Of a DNA stretch of 64,000 nt, positions 26,161 to 39,445 are shown in pieces. The notes under the pieces are model-generated. The model was not told the origin of the DNA. It saw only the letters and a list, made by a program, of their open reading frames with translations, and ran no database searches. The position numbers were made by a program, and so were the translations under genes. The DNA comes from Corbicula japonica (taxonomy: Eukaryota > Mollusca > Bivalvia > Venerida > Cyrenidae). Numbering within the stretch: the first letter of the stretch is position 1; each line of letters begins with the position of its first letter. The DNA lies in NCBI GenBank assembly GCA_038501625.1, contig JAZAYU010000034.1, forward strand, positions 1 to 64,000. The letters run 5' to 3'.

Positions 26161-29100
26161 AATCCGAAGGGTTGAAGAAGATTTCAATGACATGAAATTC
26201 GGACAAAATAAAAATATGAACATATCGAAGGCTCGGTTTAATAGAACATATTCATATGCAACAACCTGAACTTGATAATTTTTTATTTCGAATTTTAAAT
26301 ATAAAAATGATATTTTGATTTCGATCAAATTTAAAACTGATCCTCCACAGTAATGACGAGAACACACTATTAAAAACCACATGTGTATGACAAGAATAAA
26401 ATTGACAATAAACAACAACAACAAACAAACTTAAAATACATTTTCACAAACAGCTTTATTAATCACTAAGTATGTATAATTAAAAATGAAATTGACATGA
26501 AAAACAACAAATAAAATTTCACAAAACAACTCTTATTAGCATATTATATGCTGTTGGTATTATAATCGATACATGTAATTCCTTTACAAATGAAAATTAA
26601 CTATAATGATATTATTTTCTTAATGTTTTGTAATAGAAGATAGTTAAAATTTGAAAACTAGATTATTTTGACATCACAAAATGTCGAATACTTTATTAAA
26701 ACGTGAAAAAGTAATGCCATAAATAGCCACATTAAAAAAAACAACTAAGCAAACATCCAGGGAGAAAGGGGGTTCAAAGAGGGCATTCGTTTACAATATT
26801 ATCAAAAGACACTATAAAACTTTAACACAAAAAGAGAACTCAACAGGATGCTGGCTCGAAACGGAATGTGTTAAAATTGAAATCAGCTTAAAGAATATGA
26901 GCGGAAAGAATTAACAAATACACACAGCTTCGCATAACACTTTATTGAGACTTTGTCTTAAGACTGACATGAATAAGCGCACTTTGAAATTATACAAAAC
27001 AATAGTACTCATTTTGTAATTTAATTCCACATGAACAACATGGTTTCGGTTTCCATCAAACGAAAACATCTGTTTTGGATAGCCGTCAACAAAAATCGCT
27101 AAAAACCCAAAAAAGAAATTTACTATTTTGCGGAAAGTGTTAACTATCAAAACTGAATGATCATGACATAATAACACTTACTGAAATTTGAAACTAAATT
27201 GTAATTATGCAAAAATGAGTAATACACCATGTTATCCTTTTTACTGTTGAGTTGTCTGAATGTTTTTGTATGAAAAGTACAAAAATGACAAATTGTTGTT
27301 TCTAAATTGTTCTTACAGTGACAGCATACTTTTAATCACATTATTTTTAATTGTGAATCTTTTAAATCTTATGTGAGAAGAAACACACTTTCAAAAGGGT
27401 AAGTGACACTTTTCCTTAACACGATATTGAAAACAACGATTTATATTTCAAACTTTTCATTTCATTTAACGTGCTAGAAAATAACAACAACCACAAGATC
27501 CAAAAGTAATATAATAGTTTTGATAATAATAGACGAGCAAATAATAAGATAAATGATGTATGAAAGAAATATGAAATTATAAAGTATCAATTCAGAAAAT
27601 ATAATTTGAATGGAATGATAAAATAAGACTTCAATACCAAATAAAAATTATATTACTTAAAAGCAAAATAACAATTATATCAGTTAAAAGAAATTAAAAT
27701 ATTAATTACATAGGAAACTCTAAAAACTTTAAGAGTTAAAATTTTAAAGCTATGATAAAACTGAATATAAATGAGCATACAAGAAGAGAGGTGTTAAAAG
27801 CAAACAACATGGAAATAAGGTTTAATTTACTTTAAATTTGAAATGCTATTAAAAAATTTTAATTTTGTCTAGCTAGATAGAAACGAATGTTAAAACGTAC
27901 GCAAACAATTCTTTTCAGATACATTTGAATTTACTATGAGGCAAATTCGGATTTCCTTCTTGAATAGAACAAACAATCATAACGACAGATCACTAATTAT
28001 ACACCCACGCTGGAAAGTAACCCCGTATCGTGACAGTGCCTATCCGCAAAATATTGAATACCCTATCGATTGAGTAGTGGTCGGTATTATGTTCAGTATC
28101 ACTATCAGTATCAGTTTATTCCAGCATAAAACATTATACAATGTTTAAAGCCATAATACAATAAACAGAAAAGACAAGGAAAAAACACATATTGTTAGCA
28201 GAAGAGTAATCACAATCTTCAACATATTACCAAAACATCAATTTTTCACTTTTTCTACGGAGCATTCGATTTTCATGTCCTTCCCGCTTTCGATCACGTA
28301 TGTTATCATACTGGTAACCGTTTACAAACAATGGCTATTGTGATGATTTTAAATGAATAGTTTGATTAAATTTGTTTATGTTGCATAAAATTTGTGAATA
28401 GACTTTTTTCTGGAGTTTACAATAAACATTGTCTAATAGATGAAAAGTGGAGTACAATTGTGATAATCAACAATACAAATCCCATTTCTTTTAATGATCA
28501 GGATTAAAAGCACACTTAAAACCTGCTTGAAAATGTGAAAGTTGTAATGAAAGTTGTTGTTTGTTGTTGTTGTTATAAAAGATAAGCTAATCTTAATGCA
28601 TGAATGATAAAATATTTATCACTGTATGTTATTTAACCAGGGACGAATGCCTTAAATTGTAATTATCGGCAGAGTCTTATTAATGGGTTTCTTGACAAAT
28701 TGCAATCTTTTATTAGGAGTATAAAACACAACCAGTATCTGCTAAACATATGCAAATAATTAATAAAAAATTCTATTCTTTAAGTGTCAGTAATAAAGTT
28801 TGTATTTGTTATCAAAATTAGTAAGAAGTCCGAAATTATATGTCTAAAGTTCTTATATCAAAACCACTCTGTTGTGAAAAGAGCATTTTAATTTTGGACA
28901 AGTTGAAATGTGAAACTTTGGTGATTTATATAAAAAAAGAGAGCAAAATATGCATATCAGGAATCACCACACTCAAAAAACACAGAAATTATTTATGTTT
29001 TCTTTTCTACAGTGAAGTATGTTAGAATGAAATGAATATGATTTGTTTTTCTAACAATTGTGTTCTTGTTTGTTTTTCTATCGTAATCTGTTTAAACGTC

Positions 29101-30518
29101 TGGCATGTGTTGCTTTAATTATCCTGTCTATTAATGTGGTAGTTGATTTGGTGTAAATCCTTAACAAGTAGGATCTAAATGAAAAGATGAACAGTCAATT
29201 TACAATTAAGTTAGAAGTAACATCTGAAGCAATTGTAACAAATTATATATGTTACCTAAATAACAACTATTTATTTTATTTTATTTTATTTTATAATTTT
29301 ATTTGTTTGTAATTTATTCAAAACATTTTTCTGTTTCATTTGAAATAGTTTATACATTTCATTTTCATTTATATTTTTTTTTTATTGAAACATTTTAACC
29401 GGGAGACAATTATTTATTCTGGAAGAATTTTTACTAAGATAAAAATGACATTGTCTCTATTTGGGAGAGAAATAGATGAAACGGAAACAAAGAGCGCATC
29501 GGACGCAATAGATATGCATAAATTGCAGTATAAACTTTTCTGAAAATTCTTTTTTAGACAAATATTTTATTGGTTTCATAAAGTCTCATCTTCAATTAGG
29601 TATTATTAAGAAAATCAACAAAATCTAATGAATACAAATGAGTATAATCCCCTTCTTGCCTCGACAAGGATTAAAAGCATGCTTATGCGAAGTATGTGTT
29701 GAAAGAAAAGATAAGCTAATCTGTTTAAATGACAAATCATTTTCATTGAATATTATTTCTTTAACACTGGATGTATTTGATTGTGACAAATTACAAAACA
29801 CGAATATGTTAGGTGTCAGTCACAAACTAATTCCTTAATGACAACATTGTATCTTGAAGCTATTGTTCTTATGAAAAATTATGAATATTAATGTTAAATT
29901 ATTGGTTCATTAGACTGATACTTTAACTTAAAATGTAGAAATGGAATACGAGATAGCAAGTATTTTTTGTTGACGTTTATTAAAAGACCTAAGCGCTGTT
30001 ATTATGTCACATTTGAATATCACCATTCATTACAATTATATTTACGAGTATTAATTTGTGCACAAGATTGGTGAAATAAGACAAAGCTTAAACAATAAAT
30101 GTGCCCTACTGAAATAAACGGAAAGTCAACGCATTCACCAATTGTATTTTTATTTTTGAAACGAAGAAATGATTTTTATGAAGTCATTACAGATGAATCA
30201 CAGGATATAAACAAAATGATTTATCACCAAGTACATTACTTTCAAAAATGGTAAAATGGAAATTTATTCATGTTCTATAAATAAAAAGATTATCGAAAAA
30301 TTTAAAAAAAAAACTCTCACGCAAATAATGTTTGAGAAATAAATGAGATGTGAAAGTAGGAGTGACAATTGTTGTTGTTGTTGATTATCTAGTTGTTGTT
30401 GTTGCTGATGGTGTTGTTGTTGTTGCTAATGTAGCTGTTGTTGTTCTCGGCGTTCGTTGCTTCTGACATATTATGCAGCTGCTGATGATGATCAATGTGT
30501 AGTTGTTGTTGTAGTTGT

Positions 30519-30686
30519 TCATACTGCAGATGTTTCTGCTGACGATGATTTTGTGGTTCCTGGCTTTGCTTTGTACAGCGGGATGATTTGTGGCGATTGA
30601 GAATTGATATTGCCATGCACGGAAGAAAAATGCCTGACCCGGTTCCATTCATTAGCAAAACACTTATCGCGTGTTTGACATTCCAT
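30519..30686 (-). pseudogene. C2H2 zinc-finger exon remnant (element 2, right arm), ligand lost
   Basis: The frame is longer (55 codons) than in the other two copies because the early stop is absent, but the second zinc-binding Cys is Arg. The putative splice acceptor and the Gln-rich downstream tract are retained. The copies are therefore decaying in different ways. Confidence 0.4.
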
Positions 30687-32246
30687 TTTTCTTTCTACAA
30701 AATAAAAAAAAAAGAAAAGAAAAGCTTAATTCTCTGTAATATCTGCAATTGCAAGCGAATACATTTTAACAATCATTATCTTAAATTGTTTTAAAGAATT
30801 AATCATTTCTGTTTGGAGTAGATGCAAATGATAAATATATAAATCAGAAATATTTGAAATAAAATAATATACATACCTTTAATATATTCGTGCACAGGTC
30901 CTTTCAATATTAATTCCAAATTTTCTTTAGCAAACACGATGCATTTTCTACTTAATTGATTTGGCTGTTTTCTGCACACAGATGTTTTCTGGTGCTAATA
31001 AGAAACCCCTTTCATTCAAGAATAAGAATTAATGACAAACGTGATTATTTGTTTTGGGCCCGGTTGACAGACACACTTAAGGACACTCACACATACTTGT
31101 GATATACTTAATTACACTGTACACGGATTAAGTATTACCTCAATCCACTTAACAAACACTTCACAGGGATCAATTATTGCGTTAATCCACTTAACATTCA
31201 CAGGGATTACAAATATTTATTGTTAAATTAAATACATGTTAAAAATGCACACTTGAGGTCTACTTGAAAATGAAACGTATGTAATGGAATCGCAGAAAAG
31301 ATAAACAGATTCGAATGTTTGAGTGAAAAAAATTTGTTTCATTGTATGTTCAAGAATTCGTATGAATAGTTTTTGCGAAAGTTATTTAATATGTACAGGA
31401 TAACACTCAACCACATTTCACTGCAAGGATTAAGGCACAATATTGCGCCCGCTTAAATATTTGAATAACATACTGATTCTTCAAGCGCCAGTCGCAAATA
31501 TTTATGATTAATACTAAACATGTTAAATATGAGAATAACGTAGTGAAAACGAATCTTCTATGTTTAAGTAAAAAATATTTATAAATTCTAATTTAATAAG
31601 TTTTGCATCTGAGTTGTGAATTAAAACTTGTGGAGAAAAAATGAATTTCGAATATAGTTTCGGAATTAGGAATAGTTGATTATTTATTAAGAATAAGAAA
31701 CAAGAATGCACTATTTGATGAAAAGTGTTAATACTACAAACACGCATAAACTATTTTGCGAAAGTAACATTTAGAATAAAATCGTTACATTTTTATAAGG
31801 TGGTGTACACGCATCCGTTATTTAATACTGCAATAAAACGTTAAGAAGAAACCATTTCATAAATTTAACTGTCAATAAACTCACTTCAATGAGAGTTTTA
31901 CTACTCACTTCGATGAGTTTTTATTGTAAATAAATGTGAATGCTATTATTGTAATCTCTGCTACAATAATAATAAAAAGCCGAGCTGATCCAGATGTTTG
32001 TGTCTGCTCTGGGTCTACGCACAGTTCAGGATTCAGTTAATAAATTTCTGCAAAACACCACAATAGATGAACTGGATTAAATCGATATACAAGAGAGTCC
32101 ATTTCATAAATTAAAATGATAGAAGAGTGAATAAAGCTCACTTACATGAGTATTTTCAAAGCTTACTTCGATGCGTTTTTGTTGTAAATAAATGTGAATC
32201 CTTTTATCGCATTTATCTGCTAAAATAATCGCATTTATCAGCTAAA

Positions 32247-32283
<37 letters not shown>

Positions 32284-32505
32284 TCATTTTCAAATGAGTT
32301 TTATTTAATATAAAATTATTTTAAATGATTCCATTATACCTGTTTAATCTCCCTATTGTTAACCCGCGGTAAAGTCATAAAATATAAAGGGAAGTGTTAA
32401 TCCCCTCTATTGTCGTCAGCTGGAAGTGTTCTTTGTTATCCAGGGAAGTGTCTATTGTTAAAAATAGCCTCAGGGGGTGAGTTCGAACTCTCATTTTCCC
32501 TCTAC

Positions 32506-34660
32506 TTACCGTGTGGATTAAATGAATAATTAAAATTATATTATATTGAAACTTATACATGGTGTTCGTTTTCTAGTTAATAGGTTATATTTACGCTACC
32601 AAATCGCCATTAAAATTATGGTCTGAGATCAAGATTTGTCCGCCGGCATATTAACTTTCTTGTAGCTTTCGTGTGACTTTAAATATAGTTGGGACGCCAC
32701 ACTACATTATTTGGAATACTAACAGAAACCTCGAAAGTTGTGGCCTATATTGTACACCATACTTTGCATTCTGGGAAGTCATACTTTATAAACTTGGAAA
32801 GAAATATGGATGTAAAATTATAAATACAGTCACTTGGAGAATGCTGTTTTTGTACATTTCTACTGATGTTCAATAAATTATCTTCTAAGACATTGTTGAC
32901 CTTGTTATGAACTGTCTTCCTGTGGCAGTAATTGTTCACAACAGTGGAAGTATAGGAAGTTTGGACTCCCACAGAAAGTGTGTTTTCAAGGTACGAAATT
33001 GCTACATATTTCTCTTTTATTTTGACTTTTTGCATGACATTTAGAATTCATGTGCTGTATAAATGTTAAATCAAGCTAAAGGAAGCTTTGAAGTCAGAAA
33101 AAAAACAATTTACTTTCCTGAAATTAGGATCTCACATACTTAACCCACATGAACTCTTCCACAACAAATGATACCACCTTAAATATTTAAGATCATAACA
33201 TTAATATGAATCAATAAGATAGATATGCCTAAATATACAATTTGATTAAATAATTTGGATTGATTATACTTTAAATATTATACTGAAGGGGTTGGTATGC
33301 CAACATATATTAATTTATCATGCTTTTATCATGATGAACTGTTTTGTATTTCATGCATCAAGGTAAGCCATGCATAAATATAATATTTGTATCAAAAATA
33401 TCAGACGAATTAATAATGAATAACATGGCTTGGCTTGTGCAAATATGTCATTCGTGTTGTGGAGGACTTCATATTTTATAAATTGCTGTTGAAAAAAAAA
33501 ACGATCTTTGGGAAGCAATCATTATTTTTAAGAATAAGTTAAGTATTACAATTTATTTGGTTAACATTCTTTACGGCAATATTTATCTCTTATGTGTTCA
33601 TAGCTTTTCACTTTCAAAATCAATTCCCATAATGTGATATAGAAAAAAATGGAGTTAAAACATTTTAAGTCACAATTTGTGTAATTTTACATCAATGATA
33701 CTACATCATTTCACGTTATGAAGGTTTAAAGACGTTTAAACGTTCAAATACAATGTATAAACATTCTAACTATGTTTGACTATGAGTCAAAAACTCCATA
33801 TCTCCCTTATACAACACACGCTAGAGTGCAAACAAACTGCAAACTACCCTTGACATAAGCTTTCAAAAAAAATTGTCTGCAAAATTCACAAATGTGGTGA
33901 TGAGAATATATTCCACACAAGTGAAAAGTTAAGTGTACCTAACTTTGTTTAAAGTCTACTATTTAAGTAACAGTATCGTGTTTTAAAGCTCGCAAACAAG
34001 TACAGCAAGTTTTATTTTCAGCTATATTTGACACGCTCTAAACAAATGATTTTACACATTTCACTATGTTTGCACAACAACTTTTTTACATTAGAAAACC
34101 ATCTGGGTCTTTATTGCATGAAGTTGTTTAACTCTTAAACCCGCGGTATCACGCAAGCTTTACTTGTACAAATTTACATCAAAAGGTGTTTTCGCGTGAC
34201 TCCATCACTTCAAATCGACGTATCAGAATTGCAATCGGCATTAAATAAAACTGACTTATCATTATCAAATCTTTTAACTGTTAGCATGTCGACGTGGAAG
34301 TAATGGAAAACTTTTCAGTAGTTTATTACTAGGTCTGTTCTAGTGTGAGGCTGGTGCACCCTATAACTTGGTTTACTACCCCAAATTGTAGCAAACTGTT
34401 TTTCCACTGACCGTTCCAAGGCAGTAACCCCTCGAGATCACATTTCGGTCATTTTTATAAACCACGCTCTCATTTTCTCTCTTATTTTTGCCTGTGTGTG
34501 GATGGTGTGTCTTCTGTATTTGACCATTCCTGATATGCGAAGTTACCTTATTTTATTAAGTAAAAAGTGTATTTAAAAAGAAAGCATTAAGACTGTCGCA
34601 TGAGTGTTTAAATATCTTTTTTTAAAAGGTGAAATATCAGGAATTGCAACATTGAGAAGA
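32506..34660. other. No gene recognised; AT-rich intergenic DNA
   Basis: Short frames only (for example 32673-32876 and 32745-33035), with no domains, no paired splice signals and no recognised repeat family. Confidence 0.6.
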
Positions 34661-34667
34661 CACAGCC

Positions 34668-34693
34668 CACACACACACACACACACACACACA
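34668..34693. repeat. (CA)n microsatellite
   Basis: About 13 CA dinucleotides in a row. Confidence 0.95.
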
Positions 34694-34724
34694 TACTCGT
34701 AGAAGCTACGAAACGGGGACCCTT

Positions 34725-35510
34725 GAATAAAACCCACGTATTGGGGAACATTTTATTTATTGTCCAATCTTGATCAAAACGAGTATGAACATACATTTTT
34801 CCATGTATAACCATTTTATCGATCAATTACCCTATTATCTTCAAGTTTGGAAAATTGCGCAATTAGAATTTTTACATACAAACTGAGGAACCACATGTGT
34901 ATGCCGAAATGGGGAATTTCTATACACTGTGAAATGGGGAACTATCATACACATCCGTAAATTGGGGAACAGCTACAAAATGGGGAACGAAGATTAAAAC
35001 GATCAAAAAGGTTAACTGTATATCTTTTTTTTTTCCCCAAAAACTTCTTTAGGTTTTTAAAAGGAATATCCTTTAATGATTGTTCAAAAATTTAATTTCA
35101 AACATCAGCCCTTGGAACTTTACCTGGGGAACCATAGGTATACACATCTAATCGGGGAACCACAGGTATACATACCCAATCGGGGAACCAGGTACATGTA
35201 TACATACCTAAGCGGGGAACAATACAAATTATTACCTAATGCTCTATATATTTGCCTATTTGTGAATTTAACTGTTCCCCCAATTATTCGCATTAATCAT
35301 ATGTGAACCAGTTATACTTTCGCATATTGTTTCTGCGCATGGCAATAGATTTTGACTGTTTGGCAGAAAAACAATGTCGAAACAATATAAAAGTCTTTCC
35401 TGATATCTTGGGACAATCGTTTCATACATTAAATAATTTTATATCAAGGAACCACAAGTATACACATGCAATTGAGAAAGTATTCACTTCTAAATGGGGA
35501 ACGATACAAA
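34725..35510. repeat. GGGGAAC-spaced imperfect repeat
   Basis: The motif TGGGGAAC or CGGGGAAC recurs about ten times, often followed by CA-GGTATACA and an AATC/AAT-rich stretch, giving loose units of about 30 bp (clearest at 35125-35215). Reverse-complement copies of the motif occur at 41350-41395 and 45728-45800 in introns of the gene to the right, so it is a dispersed family. Confidence 0.6.
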
Positions 35511-35639
35511 CTGTAGACTTTAAATTTTGAAACAAAATAAAAAAAATGGCAATGTTGGTTTAACTTGTCTGTTAGAGTTTTACGCCTGTTTTCAGCAGTA
35601 GTACGTTTTTTGCGGTCGGTTAACCTATAGTTTTTCCTG

Positions 35640-35830
35640 GGTATTTTAATCTGTAATAACCTTGATCTCTCTCTGCAAGTAAGATTACTTCCCCCACATG
35701 AACCAGAGGTGGGCGACGAAATATCTGCAATAAAATCCGAGAGAGAGGCGGAGCTGAGGATCAAACTCACTGGTTATAATACCAGTGACTTATCCAATAC
35801 GTTACCGACGCATCTGACAGTTAAATGATA
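35640..35830 (-). repeat. tRNA-derived SINE-like head
   Basis: On the minus strand, an A-box-like AACGTATTGG (about 35795-35808), a CTGG/CCAG anticodon-stem pair and a B-box-like GTTTGATCC (about 35755-35767) are spaced as in a tRNA. A C/T-rich body follows. This is typical of tRNA-derived SINEs, but no full-length copy is delimited. Confidence 0.45.
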
Positions 35831-36640
35831 ATCAAAAACATTCCAAGCGGTTTATAATAGTACTAATAAACTGGGAAACTGGTAACAGCTGTTGTTTATC
35901 GCCTGTTCAATTTCCTGTATCTTGATATTTGTTGCTAGTTCCCAATTTATCTGGTACCGCGCCTCTTTGAAGCAATACAATGCGAGGGACTCCTGTCTGT
36001 TGGTAAATGACGTCAAATGGTAGGGCTTACACCCAAGCATTTTTTCATAGCACCGATACACGCAGTGCATTTAATTCATTATATGTATATGAAGGAATTG
36101 CGACTGCGAATATGTCTGAGGATGTATGTATTTGGTATCAGTTAAATGCAGAGAACATCATTATTAATCAACTGACCTTCAATTGAAAGCATATGATTGT
36201 TCTACGTTTTAGTGTGTTATTAGGAAATAAGCTACCCAAGGGAAAGCTGCTGAAAATTATTATTTACAGTTGAACATGCATTTGGCATCTCCATGAAGTA
36301 ACGCACATAATCATAACAACAAACATGATGCTATTAAGTGTTTACTTAACACAATATAGAAAAACAAAACAAATTTAGAACAAGAGCCAGTCATTTGACA
36401 TAAATAATTTCATTAGGATCAATTTATCAGAAAACTAATTGTATTAGTACATAATTATTTAGGTTAATCCCAATTAATGAAATTATTGTAAATGGAATTT
36501 TACTCTAACAAGCTTAGCTTTAAGAATTTTATTAAGTTATTTAAAATGTTTTCACACAAAGTGTTGCTGTTTAACATTTGAACTTAGAAGAACAGATGTC
36601 CTTAAGAGAGCACAATCAAGTAAGAAAATGTGGAACATAG
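35831..36640. other. No gene or repeat recognised
   Basis: AT-rich sequence; the longest frame (35852-36070) has no domain or exon signals. Confidence 0.5.
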
Positions 36641-36649
36641 ATAGGACTG

Positions 36650-36965
36650 AAAAAATTATTTCGACTGGTGGTGACTGGTCTGAGCCACATCACATTTTGA
36701 TGTTATCAAGCAGTTATAGCCCTAGAAAATTCTAAGGGTCATAACTCTGGTGTAACACCTAACATTCCTCTTACTAAGCAAAGATTTGACAGTGACCTAG
36801 TTTTTGACCTCAATGACCCAGCTTTGAACTTGACCTATCACTTTATGATGGCAAACATTCACTCTAACCAAGTTTCATGAAGATTGAGCCATAATTGTGG
36901 CATCTGATGTGTTACTTAAGGAACAATTCTTTTCATAGATTTTGTCCTTTCAATCAACAAAACCC
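36650..36965. repeat. Molluscan-type dispersed repeat
   Basis: Phrases such as 'gggtcataactctgg' and 'accaagtttcatgaagattg' match a repeat style that recurs here in introns at about 47700-47960, 50520-50640 and 52430-52510. Confidence 0.5.
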
Positions 36966-37800
36966 TTTGAATGACAAAAAGTACAAACAAGATAACCAGA
37001 AAGATCTAAATCTAAATGAAAAATAACTAGATGCCAGTGGGGGGTGGGGGCATAAAAAAGAAAATGGAGAATGAACTTTGAGAATTGGTCCAAATAGAGG
37101 TAACATGATTTACTATGTTTTGAATACTAAAAGGGCTAGGTAGTTAATTTTGGCCCGTTTCATTGATTGAAAATTGACAAAAATATAATGATTGTGCAGT
37201 GAACCTTATATGATCTAGTATTTTAGATGTTTGTATGTTTTAAACTTGACAATTAGAACATCCTATTAGAGTATATGACGTAATTGATGATGTCACATCA
37301 TGCAACTAGTGCAAATGGCAAAAACGAGTCTAAATACGTACAGATTTAAATCACATTTTGTACTTATCCTATATTGAACCCAAAAAGAAATATATACTAT
37401 CAGCTATCAAATCGACTATTTCACCTTGCTTTTAAACATACCACCTTTATTCTGGGTTTAAAAGTTAATTACTATAAATTTTTAATAAAGCATATCAAAA
37501 AGTAGGGATTTTTACATATTTTGACCTTACTGACATCAATAATGGCTTACAGGCATTGTCTTTGAAATGATACTGAAACAGTATTTTCATGATAATTCAA
37601 TGAAATGTTCAATATTGTTCTCTGTGAAGATATATTTATTTTATGCTTTCCAGTGAATTATACAATTTTCCCGGTGAAATAAAAGTGGTATTTTACTGTT
37701 TTCAAACAGTGGAATATCATTTTTATTTTCACTGTTATTTTCCCAAACGTACATAACATTCCGAATGAGAACGTTTAGAAAACGGGCTCAAGTTTGGATA
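36966..37800. other. No gene recognised
   Basis: Non-coding, AT-rich; only a short poly-G run near 37036. Nothing else supported. Confidence 0.5.
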
Positions 37801-37804
37801 TATG

Positions 37805-38225
37805 ACGTCACGTCATAAACAAACGTTTTTGGCGCCATTTCATGGAATTTTTCTGTCAAATTCACACAAATTGTGCACTAAAAACATAAAATAAAAAGAA
37901 AATTTTTTTTTACCAGTGAAAGATAGAAATATATTTCACGCATGAACTCCGGAATTTGTATTTTCACGAGTGGCTTCGCCACGTCACGTCATTAAACAAA
38001 TGTTTTTGGGGCCATTTCATGCAATGTTTCTGTCAAATTCACACAAAATGTGCACAAAAGCATAAAATAAAAAGAAAATTTGTTTTTACCAGTGAAAGAT
38101 AGAAATATATTTCACTCGTGAACTCCGGAATTCGTATCATCACTCGTGGCTTCGCCACTCGTGAAAATACGAATTCCGGAGCTCACTCGGTGAAATATAT
38201 TTCTATCTTACACTGGTAAAAACAA
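37805..38225. repeat. Duplicated unit ending in a large hairpin
   Basis: A unit of roughly 180 bp (TTTCATG, CAGTGAAAGATAGAAATATA, GGCTTCGCCAC) is repeated at about 37820-37985 and 37995-38155. The second copy is followed by its own inverted half, forming a hairpin at 38082-38225 with arms of about 70 bp centred near 38152. Confidence 0.75.
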
Positions 38226-38265
38226 ATATCCTCTATTTTTTCTCTCACATGTTTTAGATAACACT

Positions 38266-39126
38266 TATGGCAAGCGGTTTGCACAATTAATCCGATATCC
38301 ATGGTTATTGACCAATAACCATAGATATCGGCTCGATAACCATAGTTATTGACGATAACTAGGGTTACTGCCCAGTATCTATAGTTATTGGTGAAAACCC
38401 TAGATATCGGGCAATAACCATAGTAATTGTCAATAACTATGGTTATCGGACCGATAACGATGGATATCGCCGAAAACTATAGTTACCTACCGATAACCAT
38501 AGTTCTCAGCGTTAATCGTGGTTGCTGGGCGATATCTATGGTTTTCACCAATAACTATGGATATTGGAATTATTGTGCAATAGATACGAACGATAACTAT
38601 GGTTATGCCGAGAACTAGGGTTTTCACCGATAACTATGGTTACTGGTCGGTAACCCTAGTTATCGTCAATAACTATGGTTATTGGACCGAAATCCATAGT
38701 TATTGGTCGATAACTATAGATATTGGATTATTTGAGCAAACCGCATGCCAAACAGTTACAATGGTAAGACGATAACCTAGGATACTGATTCATATCTAGA
38801 GTTTTGTGCCAATTGCATAATAATTCCGATATCCATAGTTAATGGTAAAAACCCTAGATATCGCCCGGTAACCACAGTTAACGTCAATAACTATGGTTTT
38901 CGGTCGGTAACCCTAGATATTGGTGATATTCATAGTTCTCGATCCAATAACTATAGTTAACGACAATAACTATGGTTATCGGGCGATATCTTGTGTTTTC
39001 ACCAATAACTATAGATACTGGGCGGTAACCCTAGTTATCGTCAATAACTATGGTTATCGGGTCGGTATCTATGGTTATTGGTCGATACCATGGATATCGG
39101 ATTAATTATGCAAACCGCTTGCCATA
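38266..39126. mobile_element. 861-bp palindrome-rich TIR element with 6-bp target duplication
   Basis: The ends are inverted repeats (TATGGCAAGCGGTTTGCA... and ...TGCAAACCGCTTGCCATA), flanked by AACACT on both sides (38260-38265 and 39127-39132). The interior is a dense field of degenerate self-complementary units of the AACCATAGTTATCG / AACCCTAGTTATCG type. A second terminus-like pair lies inside (38723-38757 and 38805-38840), suggesting a tandem fusion of two copies. No coding frame with a known domain. Confidence 0.8.
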
Positions 39127-39230
39127 AACACTAATCTGTTCAAATCAAATAAAATTCCTAATAATTATTGTAGTACACTAAATCATCAAACAAGTCACAT
39201 CAAGTCATATGCTTAACTCTAGGTTGAACA

Positions 39231-39445
39231 CTACTCTTTGATGATCTGGTTCCGTATGTGATCTTTCACGTTGGTCCAATTTCTATTTCTAAGTGCCTTT
39301 TCAATCTTTAAACAATTTTCAATATCTCTCTTTCCTGGCAGTTTTCCCAATAATATATTTTTTGCGAAATGTTTCTTAATGGCAGCTTTTTCGTCAACTG
39401 TCCAAGGCCTCTTCTGAAACGTTCTTCTCTTTTGAAAACGTTTCC
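39231..39445 (-). CDS. Exon 13, Myb/SANT-like C terminus and stop
   Basis: Very basic start (KRFQKRRTFQKRPW), then three spaced aromatic positions, LPGKRDIENC and a final W-x3-K-x2-I segment, as in Myb/SANT-like DNA-binding or chromatin-binding helices. TAG at 39231-39233 closes the frame. Acceptor TTTTCAG. Confidence 0.82.

Larger units (their letters stand above)
18392..32505. mobile_element. Giant palindromic element, copy 2 (complete)
   Basis: Left arm 18392-25461 and right arm 25490-32505 are reverse complements around a 28-bp spacer. The left arm opens GTAGTAGG at the array edge; the right arm ends CCCTCTAC before unrelated sequence. Identity is highest near the centre and lower at the outer end, where the two arms differ clearly over the last 150 bases. 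A2' carries a deletion of about 46 bp at 27175 relative to 23735-23790. Versus element 1, substitutions are scattered (for example a G/A difference giving Asp/Asn in the 79-codon frames). No intact enzyme frame is present. Confidence 0.8.

Noticed and set aside
1..27530. Simple library or missed-adapter chimera as explanation of the palindromes
   Set aside because: Not fully excluded, but a 28-bp non-palindromic spacer, a MITE present in one arm only, a 46-bp deletion and graded divergence are not expected from a read-through artefact.
1..32505. Virus or Maverick/Polinton-type element as explanation of the long inverted repeats
   Set aside because: No polymerase, integrase, protease, ATPase or capsid-like frame anywhere in the arms.
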